Source: Prosopocoilus inquinatus
Lineage: Eukaryota; Arthropoda; Insecta; Coleoptera; Lucanidae
Assembly (NCBI GenBank): GCA_036172665.1
Contig: CM069875.1
Span: 17,515,806-17,579,805, forward strand
Direction of reading: 5' to 3'
Length of the DNA: 64,000 nt
The translations under genes were made by a program, and so were the position numbers. Positions 25,211 through 39,373 of the stretch are shown here, one piece after another. The notes below the pieces were generated by a model. The model saw nothing but the letters and a program-made list of their open reading frames with translations, did no database searches and was not told where the DNA came from. Numbering within the stretch: the first letter of the stretch is position 1; each line of letters begins with the position of its first letter.

Positions 25211-28200
25211 AACGTCAAATAACATGAAAGATGAGTAAGGATCGATTAGATACATCACAGGAACAACGCTAATGCGTGTTGTTTCATTTAAAACTGTTTC
25301 CAGCTTCTGCTGCGTCCGAAAATTTCGAATCTCACATCAGAGTTACTGGAGTCCATCGAAACGTCAAATAACATAGTAGATAAGTAAGGATCGATTAGAT
25401 ACATCACAGGAACAACGCTAATACGTGTTGTTTCGTTCAAAACTATTTCCAGCTTCTGCTGCGTCCGAGAACTTTGTATCTCACACCAGAGTTACTGGAG
25501 TCCATTCAAACGTCAAATAACATGATAGATGAGTAAGGATCGATTAGATACATCACAGGAACAACGCTAATACGTGTTGTTTCGTTTAAAACTATTTCCA
25601 GCTCCTGCTGCGTCCAAAAACTTCGTATCTCACATCGGAGTTACTAGAGTCCATCGAAACGTCAAATAACATGATAGATGAGTAAGGATCGATTAGATAC
25701 ATCACAGGAGCAACGCTAAAGCGTGTTGTTTCATTTAAAATTATTTCCAGCTTCTGCTGCGTCCGAAAACGTCGTATCTCACATCAGAGTTACTGGAGTC
25801 CATCCAAACGTCAAATAACATGATAGATAAGTAAGGATCGATTAGATACATCACAAGAACAAGACGAATACGTGTTGTTTCGTTCAAAACTATTTCCAGC
25901 TTCTGCTGCGTCCGAGAACTTTGTATCTCACATCAGAGTTACTGGAGTCCATTCAAACGTCAAATAACATGATAGATGAGTAAGGATCGATTAGATACAT
26001 CACAGGAACAACGCTAATACGTGTTGTTTCGTTTAAAACTATTTCCAGCTTCTGCTGCGTCCGAAAATATCGTATCTCACATCAGAGATACTGGAGTCCA
26101 TCCAAACGTCAAATATCATGATAGATGAGTAAGGATCGATTAGATACATCACAGGAACAACGCTAATACGTGTTGTTTCGTTTAAAACTATTTCCAGCTT
26201 CTGCTGCGTCCGAAAATATCGTATCTCACATCAGAGATACTGGAGTCCATCCAAACGTCAAATAACATGATAGATGAGTAAGGATCGATTAGATACATCA
26301 CAGGAACAACGCTAATACGTGTTGTTTCGTTTAAAACTATTTCCAGCTCCTGCTGCGTCCAAAAACTTCGTATCTCACATCAGAGTTACTAGAGTCCATC
26401 GAAACGTCAAATAACATGATAGATGAGTAAGGATCGATTAGATACATCACAGGAACAACGCTAATGCGTGTTGTTTCATTTAAAACTATTTCCAGCTTCT
26501 GCTGCGTCCGATAATTTCGTATCTCACATCAGAGTTACTGGAGGTCATCCAAACGTCAAATAACATGATAGATGAGTAAGGATCGATTAGATACATCACA
26601 GGAACAACGCAAATGCGTGTTGTTTCGTTTAAAACTATTTCCAGCTTCAGCTGCGTCCGAGAACTTCGTATCTCACTTCAGAGTTACTGGAGTCCATCCA
26701 AACGTCAAATAACATGATAGATGAGTAAGGATCGATTAGATACATCACAGGAACAACGCTAATGCGTGTTGTTTCATTTAAAACTATTTCCAGCTTCTGC
26801 TGCGTCCGATAATTTCGTATCTCACATCAGAGTTACTGGAGTCCATCCAAACGTCAAATAACATGATAGATAAGTAAGGATCGATTAGATACATCACAGG
26901 AACAAGACGAATACGTGTTGTTTCGTTCAAAACTATTTCCAGCTTCTGCTGCGTCCGAGAACTTTGTATCTCACATCAGAGTTACTGGAGTCCATTCAAA
27001 CGTCAAATAACATGATAGATGAGTAAGGATCGATTAGATACATCACAGGAACAAGGCTAATACGTGTTGTTTCGTTTAAAACTATTTCCAGCATCAGCTG
27101 CGTCCGAAAACGTCGTATCTCACATCAAAGTTACTGGAGTCCATCCAAACATCAAATAACATGTTAGATAAGTAAGGATCGATTAGATACATCACAGGAA
27201 CAACGCTAATACGTGTTGTTCCGTTTAAAACTATTTCCAGCTCCTGCTGCGTCCAAAAACTTTGTATCTCACATCAGACTTACTGGAGTCCATCCAAACG
27301 TCAAATAACATGTTAGATAAGTAAGGATCGATTAGATACATCACAGGAACAACGCTAATGCGTGTTGTTTCATTTAAAACTATTTCCAGCTTCTGCTGCG
27401 TCCGATAATTTCGTATCTCACATCAGAGTTACTGGAGTCCATCCAAACGTCAAATAACATGTTAGATAAGTAAGGATCGTTTAGATACATCACAGGAACA
27501 ACGCTAATGCGTGTTGTTTCGTTTAAAACTATTTCCGGCTTCTGCTGCGTCCGAAAACGTCGTATCTCACATCAGAGCTACTGGAGTCCATCGAAACGCC
27601 AAATAACATTATAGATGAGTAAGGATCGATTAGATACAGCACAGGAACAACGCTAATACGTGTTGTTTCGTTTAAAACTATTTCCAGCTCCTGCTGCGTC
27701 CAAAAACTTTGTATCTTACATCAGACTTACTGGAGTCCATCGAAACGCCAAATAACATGATAGATGAGTAAGGATCGATTAGATACATCACAGGAACAAC
27801 GCTAATGCGTGTTGTTTCGTTTAAAACTATTTCCAGCTTCAGCTGCGTCCGAGAAATTCGTACCTCACTTCAGAGTTACTGGAGCCCATCCAAACGTCAA
27901 ATAACATGATAGATGAGTAAGGATCGATTACATATATCACAGGAACAACGCTAATGCGTGTTATTTCATTTAAAACTATTTCCAGCTTCTGCTGCGTCCG
28001 AAAACGTCGTATCTCACATCAGAGTTACTGGAGTCCATCGAAACGCCAAATAACATGATAGATGAGTAAGGATCGATTAGATACATCACAGGAACAACGC
28101 TAATGCGTGTTGTTTCGTTTAAAACTATTTCCAGCTTCTGCTGCGTCCGAAAATTTCGTATCTCACATCAAAGTTACTGGAGTCCATCGAAACGCCAAAT

Positions 28201-29690
28201 AACATGATAGATGAGTAAGGATCGATTAGATACATCACAGGAACAACGCTAATGCGTGTTGTTTCGTTTAAAACTATTTCCAGCTTCAGCTGCGTCCGAG
28301 AAATTCGTACCTCACTTCAGAGTTACTGGAGCCCATCCAAACGTCAAATAACATGATAGATGAGTAAGGATCGATTACATATATCACAGGAACAACGCTA
28401 ATGCGTGTTGTTTCATTTAAAACTATTTCCAGCTTCTGCTGCGTCCGAAAATTTCGAATCTCACATCAGAGTTACTGGAGTCCATCGAAACGTCAAATAA
28501 CATAGTAGATAAGTAAGGATCGATTAGATACATCACAGGAACAACGCTAATACGTGTTCTTTCGTTCAAAACTATTTACAGCTTCTGCTGCGTCCGAGAA
28601 CTTTGTATCTCACACCAGAGTTACTGGAGTCCAATCAAACGTCAAATAACATGATAGATGAGTAAGGATCGATTAGATACATCACAGGAACAACGCTAAT
28701 ACGTGTTGTTTCGTTTAAAACTATTTCCAGCTTCTGCTGCGTCCGAAAACGTCGTATCTCACATCAGACTTACTGGAGACCATCCAAACGTCAAATAACA
28801 TGTTAGATAAGTAAGGATCGTTTAGATACATCACAGGAACAACGCTAATGCGTGCTGTTTCGTTTAAAACTATTTCCAGCTTCTGCTGCGTCCGATAATT
28901 TCGTATCTCACATCAGAGTTACTGGAGGTCATCCAAACGTCAAATAACATGATAGATGAGTAAGGATCGATTAGATACATCACAGGAACAAGACGAATAC
29001 GTGTTGTTTCGTTCAAAACTATTTCCAGCTTCTGCTGCGTCCGAGAACTTTGTATCTCACATCAGAGTTACTGGAGTCCATTCAAACGTCAAATAACATG
29101 ATAGATGAGTAAGGATCGATTAGATACATCACAGGAACAACGCTAATGCGTGTTGTTTCGTTTAAAACTATTTCCAGCTTCTGCTGCGTCCGAAAACGTC
29201 GTATCTCACATCAGAGCTACTGGAGTCCATCGAAACGCCAAATAACATGATAGATGAGTAAGGATCGATTAGATACAGCACAGGAACAACGCTAATACGT
29301 GTTGTTTCGTTTAAAACTATTTCCAGCTCCTGCTGCGTCCAAAAACTTCGTATCTCAAATCAGACTTACTGGAGTCCATCCAAACGTCAAATAACATGTT
29401 AGATAAGTAAGGATCGTTTAGATACATCACAGGAACAACGCTAATGCGTGTTGTTTCGTTTAAAACTATTTCCAGCTTCTGCTGCGTCCGAAAATTTCGT
29501 ATCTCACATTAGAGTTACTGGAGTCCATCGAAACGTCAAATAACATAGTCGCTAAGTAAGGATCGATTAGATACATCACAGGAACAACGCTAATACGTGT
29601 TGTTTCGTTCAAAACTATTTCCAGCTCCTGCTGCGTCCAAAAACTTCGTATCTCACATCGGAGTTACTAGAGTCCATCGAAACGTCAAAT
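25211..29690 (+). repeat. Thirty-unit (4470-bp) tandem block, copy 2
   Basis: This is the partner of 20740-25210. It has one visible base change, tgcgtccgataat at about 26805 against tgcgtccaataat at about 22335. Its counterpart for 23684-24480 is different sequence. From about 25.62 kb it also matches 29.64 kb onward at a 27-unit offset (4023 bp; aaagcg at 25718 and 29741). Blocks of different period therefore overlap here. Confidence 0.85.
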
Positions 29691-30596
29691 AACATGATAG
29701 ATGAGTAAGGATCGATTAGATACATCACAGGAACAACGCTAAAGCGTGTTGTTTCATTTAAAACTATTTCCAGCTTCTGCTGCGTCCGAAAACGTCGTAT
29801 CTCACATCAGAGTTACTGGAGTCCATCCAAACGTCAAATAACATGATAGATAAGTAAGGATCGATTAGATACATCACAAGAACAAGACGAATACGTGTTG
29901 TTTCGTTCAAAACTATTTCCAGCTTCTGCTGCGTCCGAGAACTTTGTATCTCACATCAGAGTTAATGGAGTCCATTCAAACGTCAAATAACATGATAGAT
30001 GAGTAAGGATCGATTAGATACATCACAGGAACAACGCTAATACGTGTTGTTTCGTTTAAAACTATTTCCAGCTTTTGCTGCGTCCGAAAATATCGTATCT
30101 CACATCAGAGATACTGGAGTCCATCCAAACATCAAATAACATGATAGATGAGTAAGGATCGATTAGATACATCACAGGAACAACGCTAATACGTGTTGTT
30201 TCGTTTAAAACTATTTCCAGCTCCTGTTGCGTCCAAAAACTTCGTATCTCACATCAGAGTTACTAGAGTCCATCGAAACGTCAAATAACATGATAGATGA
30301 GTAAGGATCGATTAGATACATCACAGGTACAACGCTAATGCGTGTTGTTTCATTTAAAACTATTTCCAGCTTCTGCTGCGTCCGATAATTTCGTATTCAG
30401 CTGCGTCCGAGAACTTCGTATCTCACTTCAGAGTTACTGGAGTCCATCCAAACGTCAAATAACATGATAGGTGAGTAAGGATCGATTAGATACATCACAG
30501 GAACAAAGCTAATGCGTGTTGTTTCATTTAAAACTATTTCCAGCTTCTGCTGCGTCCGATAATTTCGTATCTCACATTAGAGTTACTGGAGTCCAT
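27443..30596 (+). repeat. 3154-bp higher-order repeat, copy 1 (21 units + 25 bp)
   Basis: It is followed directly by a second copy at 30597-33750. The period of 3154 bp is 21 x 149 plus 25, because each copy contains one 25-bp remnant unit. Anchors are atttccggct (27535 and 30689), the remnant (30390 and 33544), and tcgctaagta in tagtcgctaag (about 29549 and 32703). I noticed only isolated differences, such as ttatttcatt at about 27961 against ttgtttcatt and ggatcga against ggaccga at about 31225. The left edge is fuzzy by up to a unit. Confidence 0.85.
30390..30414 (+). repeat. 25-bp remnant unit (124-bp internal deletion), first copy
   Basis: The sequence runs ttcgtat straight into tcagctgcgtccgagaac, then the next ttcgtat follows at 30415. 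Unit positions 8-131 are missing. The joint has only 1-2 bases of possible overlap (a t shared by both sides), so it looks like a simple deletion between unlike positions and not an in-register exchange. Confidence 0.95.
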
Positions 30597-33500
30597 CCAA
30601 ACGTCAAATAACATGTTAGATAAGTAAGGATCGTTTAGATACATCACAGGAACAACGCTAATGCGTGTTGTTTCGTTTAAAACTATTTCCGGCTTCTGCT
30701 GCGTCCGAAAACGTCGTATCTCACATCAGAGCTACTGGAGTCCATCGAAACGCCAAATAACATTATAGATGAGTAAGGATCGATTAGATACAGCACAGGA
30801 ACAACGCTAATACGTGTTGTTTCGTTTAAAACTATTTCCAGCTCCTGCTGCGTCCAAAAACTTTGTATCTTACATCAGACTTACTGGAGTCCATCGAAAC
30901 GCCAAATAACATGATAGATGAGTAAGGATCGATTAGATACATCACAGGAACAACGCTAATGCGTGTTGTTTCGTTTAAAACTATTTCCAGCTTCAGCTGC
31001 GTCCGAGAAATTCGTACCTCACTTCAGAGTTACTGGAGCCCATCCAAACGTCAAATAACATGATAGATGAGTAAGGATCGATTACATATATCACAGGAAC
31101 AACGCTAATGCGTGTTGTTTCATTTAAAACTATTTCCAGCTTCTGCTGCGTCCGAAAACGTCGTATCTCACATCAGAGTTACTGGAGTCCATCGAAACGC
31201 CAAATAACATGATAGATGAGTAAGGACCGATTAGATACATCACAGGAACAACGCTAATGCGTGTTGTTTCGTTTAAAACTATTTCCAGCTTCTGCTGCGT
31301 CCGAAAATTTCGTATCTCACATCAAAGTTACTGGAGTCCATCGAAACGCCAAATAACATGATAGATGAGTAAGGATCGATTAGATACATCACAGGAACAA
31401 CGCTAATGCGTGTTGTTTCGTTTAAAACTATTTCCAGCTTCAGCTGCGTCCGAGAAATTCGTACCTCACTTCAGAGTTACTGGAGCCCATCCAAACGTCA
31501 AATAACATGATAGATGAGTAAGGATCGATTACATATATCACAGGAACAACGCTAATGCGTGTTGTTTCATTTAAAACTATTTCCAGCTTCTGCTGCGTCC
31601 GAAAATTTCGAATCTCACATCAGAGTTACTGGAGTCCATCGAAACGTCAAATAACATAGTAGATAAGTAAGGATCGATTAGATACATCACAGGAACAACG
31701 CTAATACGTGTTCTTTCGTTCAAAACTATTTACAGCTTCTGCTGCGTCCGAGAACTTTGTATCTCACACCAGAGTTACTGGAGTCCAATCAAACGTCAAA
31801 TAACATGATAGATGAGTAAGGATCGATTAGATACATCACAGGAACAACGCTAATACGTGTTGTTTCGTTTAAAACTATTTCCAGCTTCTGCTGCGTCCGA
31901 AAACGTCGTATCTCACATCAGACTTACTGGAGACCATCCAAACGTCAAATAACATGTTAGATAAGTAAGGATCGTTTAGATACATCACAGGAACAACGCT
32001 AATGCGTGCTGTTTCGTTTAAAACTATTTCCAGCTTCTGCTGCGTCCGATAATTTCGTATCTCACATCAGAGTTACTGGAGGTCATCCAAACGTCAAATA
32101 ACATGATAGATGAGTAAGGATCGATTAGATACATCACAGGAACAAGACGAATACGTGTTGTTTCGTTCAAAACTATTTCCAGCTTCTGCTGCGTCCGAGA
32201 ACTTTGTATCTCACATCAGAGTTACTGGAGTCCATTCAAACGTCAAATAACATGATAGATGAGTAAGGATCGATTAGATACATCACAGGAACAACGCTAA
32301 TGCGTGTTGTTTCGTTTAAAACTATTTCCAGCTTCTGCTGCGTCCGAAAACGTCGTATCTCACATCAGAGCTACTGGAGTCCATCGAAACGCCAAATAAC
32401 ATGATAGATGAGTAAGGATCGATTAGATACAGCACAGGAACAACGCTAATACGTGTTGTTTCGTTTAAAACTATTTCCAGCTCCTGCTGCGTCCAAAAAC
32501 TTCGTATCTCAAATCAGACTTACTGGAGTCCATCCAAACGTCAAATAACATGTTAGATAAGTAAGGATCGTTTAGATACATCACAGGAACAACGCTAATG
32601 CGTGTTGTTTCGTTTAAAACTATTTCCAGCTTCTGCTGCGTCCGAAAATTTCGTATCTCACATTAGAGTTACTGGAGTCCATCGAAACGTCAAATAACAT
32701 AGTCGCTAAGTAAGGATCGATTAGATACATCACAGGAACAACGCTAATACGTGTTGTTTCGTTCAAAACTATTTCCAGCTCCTGCTGCGTCCAAAAACTT
32801 CGTATCTCACATCGGAGTTACTAGAGTCCATCGAAACGTCAAATAACATGATAGATGAGTAAGGATCGATTAGATACATCACAGGAACAACGCTAAAGCG
32901 TGTTGTTTCATTTAAAACTATTTCCAGCTTCTGCTGCGTCCGAAAACGTCGTATCTCACATCAGAGTTACTGGAGTCCATCCAAACGTCAAATAACATGA
33001 TAGATAAGTAAGGATCGATTAGATACATCACAAGAACAAGACGAATACGTGTTGTTTCGTTCAAAACTATTTCCAGCTTCTGCTGCGTCCGAGAACTTTG
33101 TATCTCACATCAGAGTTAATGGAGTCCATTCAAACGTCAAATAACATGATAGATGAGTAAGGATCGATTAGATACATCACAGGAACAACGCTAATACGTG
33201 TTGTTTCGTTTAAAACTATTTCCAGCTTTTGCTGCGTCCGAAAATATCGTATCTCACATCAGAGATACTGGAGTCCATCCAAACATCAAATAACATGATA
33301 GATGAGTAAGGATCGATTAGATACATCACAGGAACAACGCTAATACGTGTTGTTTCGTTTAAAACTATTTCCAGCTCCTGTTGCGTCCAAAAACTTCGTA
33401 TCTCACATCAGAGTTACTAGAGTCCATCGAAACGTCAAATAACATGATAGATGAGTAAGGATCGATTAGATACATCACAGGTACAACGCTAATGCGTGTT

Positions 33501-33750
33501 GTTTCATTTAAAACTATTTCCAGCTTCTGCTGCGTCCGATAATTTCGTATTCAGCTGCGTCCGAGAACTTCGTATCTCACTTCAGAGTTACTGGAGTCCA
33601 TCCAAACGTCAAATAACATGATAGGTGAGTAAGGATCGATTAGATACATCACAGGAACAAAGCTAATGCGTGTTGTTTCATTTAAAACTATTTCCAGCTT
33701 CTGCTGCGTCCGATAATTTCGTATCTCACATTAGAGTTACTGGAGTCCAT
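30597..33750 (+). repeat. 3154-bp higher-order repeat, copy 2
   Basis: This is the tandem partner of 27443-30596. It ends where gtccatccaaacg gives way to gtccatcgaaacg. Its last third (32.65-33.54 kb) is repeated once more at 34.02-34.91 kb at offset 1366 bp (nine units plus 25 bp), but that third copy has a full-length unit where this one has the 25-bp remnant. Confidence 0.85.
33544..33568 (+). repeat. 25-bp remnant unit, second copy
   Basis: The joint is identical to that at 30390, 3154 bp downstream. It shows that the deletion predates the 3154-bp duplication. Confidence 0.95.
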
Positions 33751-34911
33751 CGAAACGTCAAATAACATAGTCGCTAAGTAAGGATCGATTAGATACATCA
33801 CAGGAACAACGCTAATACGTGTTGTTTCGTTCAAAACTATTTCCAGCTCCTGCTGCGTCCAAAAACTTCGTATCTCACATCGGAGTTACTGGAGTCCATC
33901 GAAACGTCAAATAACATGATAGATGAGTAAGGATCGATTAGATACATCACAGGAACAACGCTAATGCGTGTTGTTTCATTTAAAACTATTTCCAGCTTCT
34001 GCTGCGTCCGAAAATTTCGTATCTCACATTAGAGTTACTGGAGTCCATCGAAACGTCAAATAACATAGTCGCTAAGTAAGGATCGATTAGATACATCACA
34101 GGAACAACGCTAATACGTGTTGTTTCGTTCAAAACTATTTCCAGCTCCTGCTGCGTCCAAAAACTTCGTATCTCACATCGGAGTTACTAGAGTCCATCGA
34201 AACGTCAAATAACATGATAGATGAGTAAGGATCGATTAGATACATCACAGGAACAACGCTAAAGCGTGTTGTTTCATTTAAAACTATTTCCAGCTTCTGC
34301 TGCGTCCGAAAACGTCGTATCTCACATCAGAGTTACTGGAGTCCATCCAAACGTCAAATAACATGATAGATAAGTAAGGATCGATTAGATACATCACAAG
34401 AACAAGACGAATACGTGTTGTTTCGTTCAAAACTATTTCCAGCTTCTGCTGCGTCCGAGAACTTTGTATCTCACATCAGAGTTAATGGAGTCCATTCAAA
34501 CGTCAAATAACATGATAGATGAGTAAGGATCGATTAGATACATCACAGGAACAACGCTAATACGTGTTGTTTCGTTTAAAACTATTTCCAGCTTCTGCTG
34601 CGTCCGAAAATATCGTATCTCACATCAGAGATACTGGAGTCCATCCAAACATCAAATAACATGATGGATGAGTAAGGATCGATTAGATACATCACAGGAA
34701 CAACGCTAATACGTGTTGTTTCGTTTAAAACTATTTCCAGCTCCTGTTGCGTCCAAAAACTTCGTATCTCACATCAGAGTTACTAGAGTCCATCGAAACG
34801 TCAAATAACATGATAGATGAGTAAGGATCGATTAGATACATCACAGGTACAACGCTAATGCGTGTTGTTTCATTTAAAACTATTTCCAGCTTCTGCTGCG
34901 TCCGATAATTT
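33751..34911 (+). repeat. Transitional segment with a two-unit duplication and a partial third copy
   Basis: The tagtcgctaag unit type occurs at 33771 and again 298 bp (two units) later at 34069. From about 34.02 kb the sequence repeats 32.65-33.54 kb, including acaagaacaag, gagttaatggag, ctcctgttgcg and acaggtacaacg. It ends at 34911 with cgtatttcacatcag, a full-length unit in place of the 25-bp remnant. Confidence 0.75.
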
Positions 34912-36712
34912 CGTATTTCACATCAGAGTTACTGGAGTCCATCCAAACGTCAAATAACATGATAGATAAGTAAGGATCGATTAGATACATCACAGGAACA
35001 AGACGAATACGTGTTGTTTCGTTCAAAACTATTTCCAGCTTCTGCTGCGTCCGAGAACTTTGTATCTCACATCAGAGTTACTGGAGTCCATTCAAACGTC
35101 AAATAACATGATAGATGAGTAAGGGTCGATTAGTTACATCACAGGAACAACGCTAATACGTGTTGTTTCGTTCAAAACTATTTCCAGCTTCTGCTGCGTC
35201 CGAGAACTTTGTATCTCACATCAGAGTTACTGGAGGTCATCCAAACGTCAAATAACATGATAGATGAGTAAGGATCGATTAGATACATCACAGGAACAAC
35301 GCTAATGCGTGTTGTTTCGTTTAAAACTATTTCCAGCTTCAGCTGCGTCCGAGAACTTCGTATCTCACTTCAGAGTTACTGGAGTCCATCCAAACGTCAA
35401 ATAACATGATAGATGAGTAAGGATCGATTAGATACATCACAGGAACAACGCTAATGCGTGTTGTTTCATTTAAAACTATTTCCAGCTTCTGCTGCGTCCG
35501 ATAATTTCGTATCTCACATCAGAGTTACTGGAGTCCATCCAAACGTCAAATAACATGATAGATAAGTAAGGATCGATTAGATACATCACAGGAACAAGAC
35601 GAATACGTGTTGTTTCGTTCAAAACTATTTCCAGCTTCTGCTGCGTCCGAGAACTTTGTATCTCACTCAGAGTTACTGGAGTCCATTCAAACGTCAAATA
35701 ACATGATAGATAAGTAAGGATCGATTAGATACATCACAGGAACAAGGCTAATACGTGTTGTTTCGTTTAAAACTATTTCCAGCATCAGCTGCGTCCGAAA
35801 ACGTCGTATCTCACATCAAAGTTACTGGAGTCCATCCAAACATCAAATAACATGTTAGATAAGTAAGGATCGATTAGATACATCACAGGAACAACGCTAA
35901 TACGTGTTGTTTCGTTTAAAACTATTTCCAGCTCCTGCTGCGTCCAAAAACTTTGTATCTCACATCAGACTTACTGGAGTCCATCCAAACGTCAAATAAC
36001 ATGTTAGATAAGTAAGGATCGATTAGATACATCACAGGAACAACGCTAATGCGTGTTGTTTCATTTAGAACTATTTCCAGCTTCTGCTGCGTCCGATAAT
36101 TTCGTATCTCACATCAGAGTTACTGGAGTCCATCCAAACGTCAAATAACATGTTAGATAAGTAAGGATCGTTTAGATACATCACAGGAACAACGCTAATG
36201 CGTGTTGTTTCGTTTAAAACTATTTCCAGCTTCTGCTGCGTCCGAAAACGTCGTATCTCACATCAGAGCTACTGGAGTCCATCGAAAGGCCAAATAACAT
36301 TATAGATGAGTAAGGATCGATTAGATACAGCACAGGAACAACGCTAATACGTGTTGTTTCGTTTAAAACTATTTCCAGCTCCTGCTGCGTCCAAAAACTT
36401 TGTATCTCACATCAGACTTACTGGAGTCCATCCAAACTTCAAATAACATGTTAGATAAGTAAGGATCGTTTAGATAAATCACAGGAACAACGCTAATACG
36501 TGTTGTTTCGTTCAAAACTATTTCCAGCTTCTACTGCGTCCGAGAACTTTGTATCTCTCATCAGAGTTACTGGAGTCCGTCCAAACGTCAAATAACATGA
36601 TAGATGAGTAAGGATCGATTAGTTACATCACAGAAACAACGCTAATATGTGTTGTTTCGTTTAAAACTATTTCCAGCTCCTGCTGCGTCCAAAAACTTCG
36701 TATCTCACATCG
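34912..36712 (+). repeat. Dispersed duplicated segment, copy 2
   Basis: This is the partner of 18920-20570, about 16 kb away. It includes the same 148-bp unit (35655) and hence an identical 73-codon minus-strand open frame at 35476-35697. It has one more unit than copy 1 near 36.25-36.40 kb, with cgaaaggcc and cattatagatg. Confidence 0.8.
35655..35802 (+). repeat. 148-bp unit (1-bp loss), second copy
   Basis: It has the same tctcactcagag allele as 19663-19810, carried by the 16-kb-apart duplication. Confidence 0.9.
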
Positions 36713-37141
36713 GAGTTACTAGAGTCCATCGAAACGTCAAATAACATGATAGATGAGTAAGGATCGATTAGATACATCACAGGAACAACACTAAAGCGTG
36801 TTGTTTCATTTAAAACTATTTCCAGCTTCTGCTGCGTCCGAAAACGTCGTATCTCACATCAGAGTTACTGGAGTCCATCGAAACGCCAAATAACATGTTA
36901 GATAAGTAAGGATCGTTTAGATAAATCACAGGAACAACGCTAATACGTGTTGTTTCGTTCAAAACTATTTCCAGCTTCTACTGCGCCCGAGAACTGTATC
37001 TCTCATCAGAGTTACTGGAGTCCGTCCAAACGTCAAATAACATGATAGATGAGTAAGGATCGATTAGATACATCACAGGAACAACGCTAATACGTGTTGT
37101 TTCGTTTAAAACTATTTCCAGCTTCTGCTGCGTCCGAAAAT
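36713..37141 (+). repeat. Short segment joining dispersed copies; includes a 147-bp unit
   Basis: About three satellite units between the dispersed copy ending near 36712 and the large block starting at 37142. The unit 36995-37141 is 147 bp because gagaactgtatc replaces gagaactttgtatc, a 2-bp loss at a different place from the atcagttac allele and seen only here. It is also preceded by ctgcgcccg for ctgcgtccg. Confidence 0.8.
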
Positions 37142-39227
37142 TTCGTATCTCACATCAGAGTTACTGGAGGTCATCCAAACGTCAAATAACATGATAGATG
37201 AGTAAGGATCGATTAGATACATCACAGGAACAACGCTAATGCGTGTTGTTTCGTTTAAAACTATTTCCAGCTTCAGCTGCGTCCGAGAACTTCGCATCTC
37301 ACTTCAGAGTTACTGGAGTCCATCCAAACGTCAAATAACATGATAGATCAGTAAGGATCGATTAGATACATCACAGGAACAACGCTAATGCGTGTTGTTT
37401 CATTTGAAACTATTTCCAGCTTCTGCTGCGTCCGATAATTTCGTATCTCACATCAGAGTTACTGGAGTCCATCCAAACGTCAAATAATATGATAGATAAG
37501 TAAGGATCGTTTAGATACATCACAGAAACAACGCTAATGCGTGTTGTTTCGTTTAAAACTATTTCCAGATTCTGCTGAGTCCGAAAATTTCGTATCTCAC
37601 ATCAGAGATACTGGAGTCCATCCAAACGTCAAATAACATGATAGATGAGTAAGGATCGATTAGATACATCACAGGAACAACGCTAATAGGTGTTGTTTCG
37701 TTTAAAACTATTTCCAGCTCCTGCTGCGTCCAAAAACTTCGTATCTCCCATCAGAGTTACTGGAGTCCATCCAAACATCAAATAACATGATAGATGAGTA
37801 AGGATCGATTAGATACATCACAGGAACAACGCTAATGCGTGTTGTTTCATTTAAAACTATTTCCAGCTTCTGCTGCGTCCGATAATTTCGTATCTCACAT
37901 CAGAGTTACTGGAGGTCATCCAAACGTCAAATAACATGATAGATGAGTAAGGATCGATTAGATACATCACAGGAACAACGCTAATGCGTGTTGTTTCGTT
38001 TAAAACTATTTCCAGCTTCAGCTGCGTCCGAGAACTTCGTATCTCACTTCAGAGTTACTGGAGATCATCCAAACGTCAAATAACATGATAGATGAGTAAG
38101 GATCGATTACATACATCACAGGAACAACGCTAATGCGTGTTGTTTCATTTAAAACTATTTCCAGCTTCTGCTGCGTCCGAAAATTTCGTATCTCACATCA
38201 GAGTTACTGGAGTCCATCGAAACGTCAAATAACATAGTAGATAAGTAAGGATCGATTAGATACATCACAGGAACAACGCTAATACGTGTTGTTTCGTTCA
38301 AAACTATTTCCAGCATCTGCTGCGTCCGAAAATTTCGTATCTCACATCAGAGTTACTGAAGTCCATCGAAACGTCAAATAACATAGTAGGTGAGTAAGGA
38401 TCTATTAGATACATCACAGGAACAACGCTAATGCGTGCTGTTTCTTTTAAAACTATTTCCAGCTTCTGCTGCGTCCGAGAACTTTGTATCTCACATCAGA
38501 GTTACTGGAGTCCATTCAAACGTCAAATGACATGATAGATGAGTAATGATCGATTAGATACATCACAGGAACAACGCTGATGCGTGTTGTTTCATTTAAA
38601 ACTATATCCAGCTTCTGCTGCGTCCGAAAATTTCGTATCTCACATCAGAGTTACTGAAGTCCATCGAAACGTCAAATAACATAGTAGGTGAGTAAGGATC
38701 TATTAGATACATCACAGGAACAACGCTAATGCGTGCTGTTTCTTTTAAAACTATTTCCAGCTTCTGCTGCGTCCGAAAATTTCGTATCTCACATCAGAGT
38801 TACTGGAGTCCATCGAAACACCAAATAACATTATAGATGAGTAAGGATCGATTAGATACATCACAGGAACAACGCTAATGCGTGTTGTTTCGTTTAAAAC
38901 TATTTCCAGCTTCTGCTGCGTCCGAAAATTTCGTATCTCATATCAAAGTTACTGGAGTCCATCGAAACGCCAAATAACATGATAGATGCGTAAGAATCGA
39001 TTAGATACATCACAGGAACAACGCTAATGCGTATTGTTTCGTTTAAAACTATTTCCAGCTTCAGCTGCGTCCGAGAACTTCGTATCTCACTTCAGAGTTA
39101 CTGGAGCCCATCCAAACGTCAAATAACATGATAGATGAGTAAGGATCGATTACATACATCACAGGAACAACGCTAATGCGTGTTGTTTCATTTAAAACTA
39201 TTTCCAGCTTCTGCTGCGTCCGAAAAT

Positions 39228-39373
39228 TTCGTATCTCACATCAGATTTACTGGAGACCATCGAAACGTCAAATAACATAGATAAGTAAGGATCGATTAGA
39301 TACATCACAGGAACAACGCTAATACGTGTTGTTTCGTTCAAAACTATTTCCAGCTTCTGCTGCGTAAGAGAAC
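39228..39373 (+). repeat. 146-bp unit (private 3-bp loss)
   Basis: It reads aacatagataag where its copy-A counterpart (near 2585) reads aacatagtagataag. This loss of tag in a tandem tagtag context is consistent with replication slippage. It is private to copy B of the large block, so it happened after that duplication. Confidence 0.9.

Noticed and set aside
35476..35697. Identical 73-codon minus-strand open frame
   Set aside because: It is the copy of the frame at 19484-19705 carried by the dispersed duplication. Identity reflects recent duplication of satellite DNA, not selection on a protein.
37112..37297. 61-codon minus-strand open frame
   Set aside because: Its ATG is made by a single base change (ttcgcatctc for ttcgtatctc). 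The frame covers little more than one unit and ends at the TAG that many units have in this frame.
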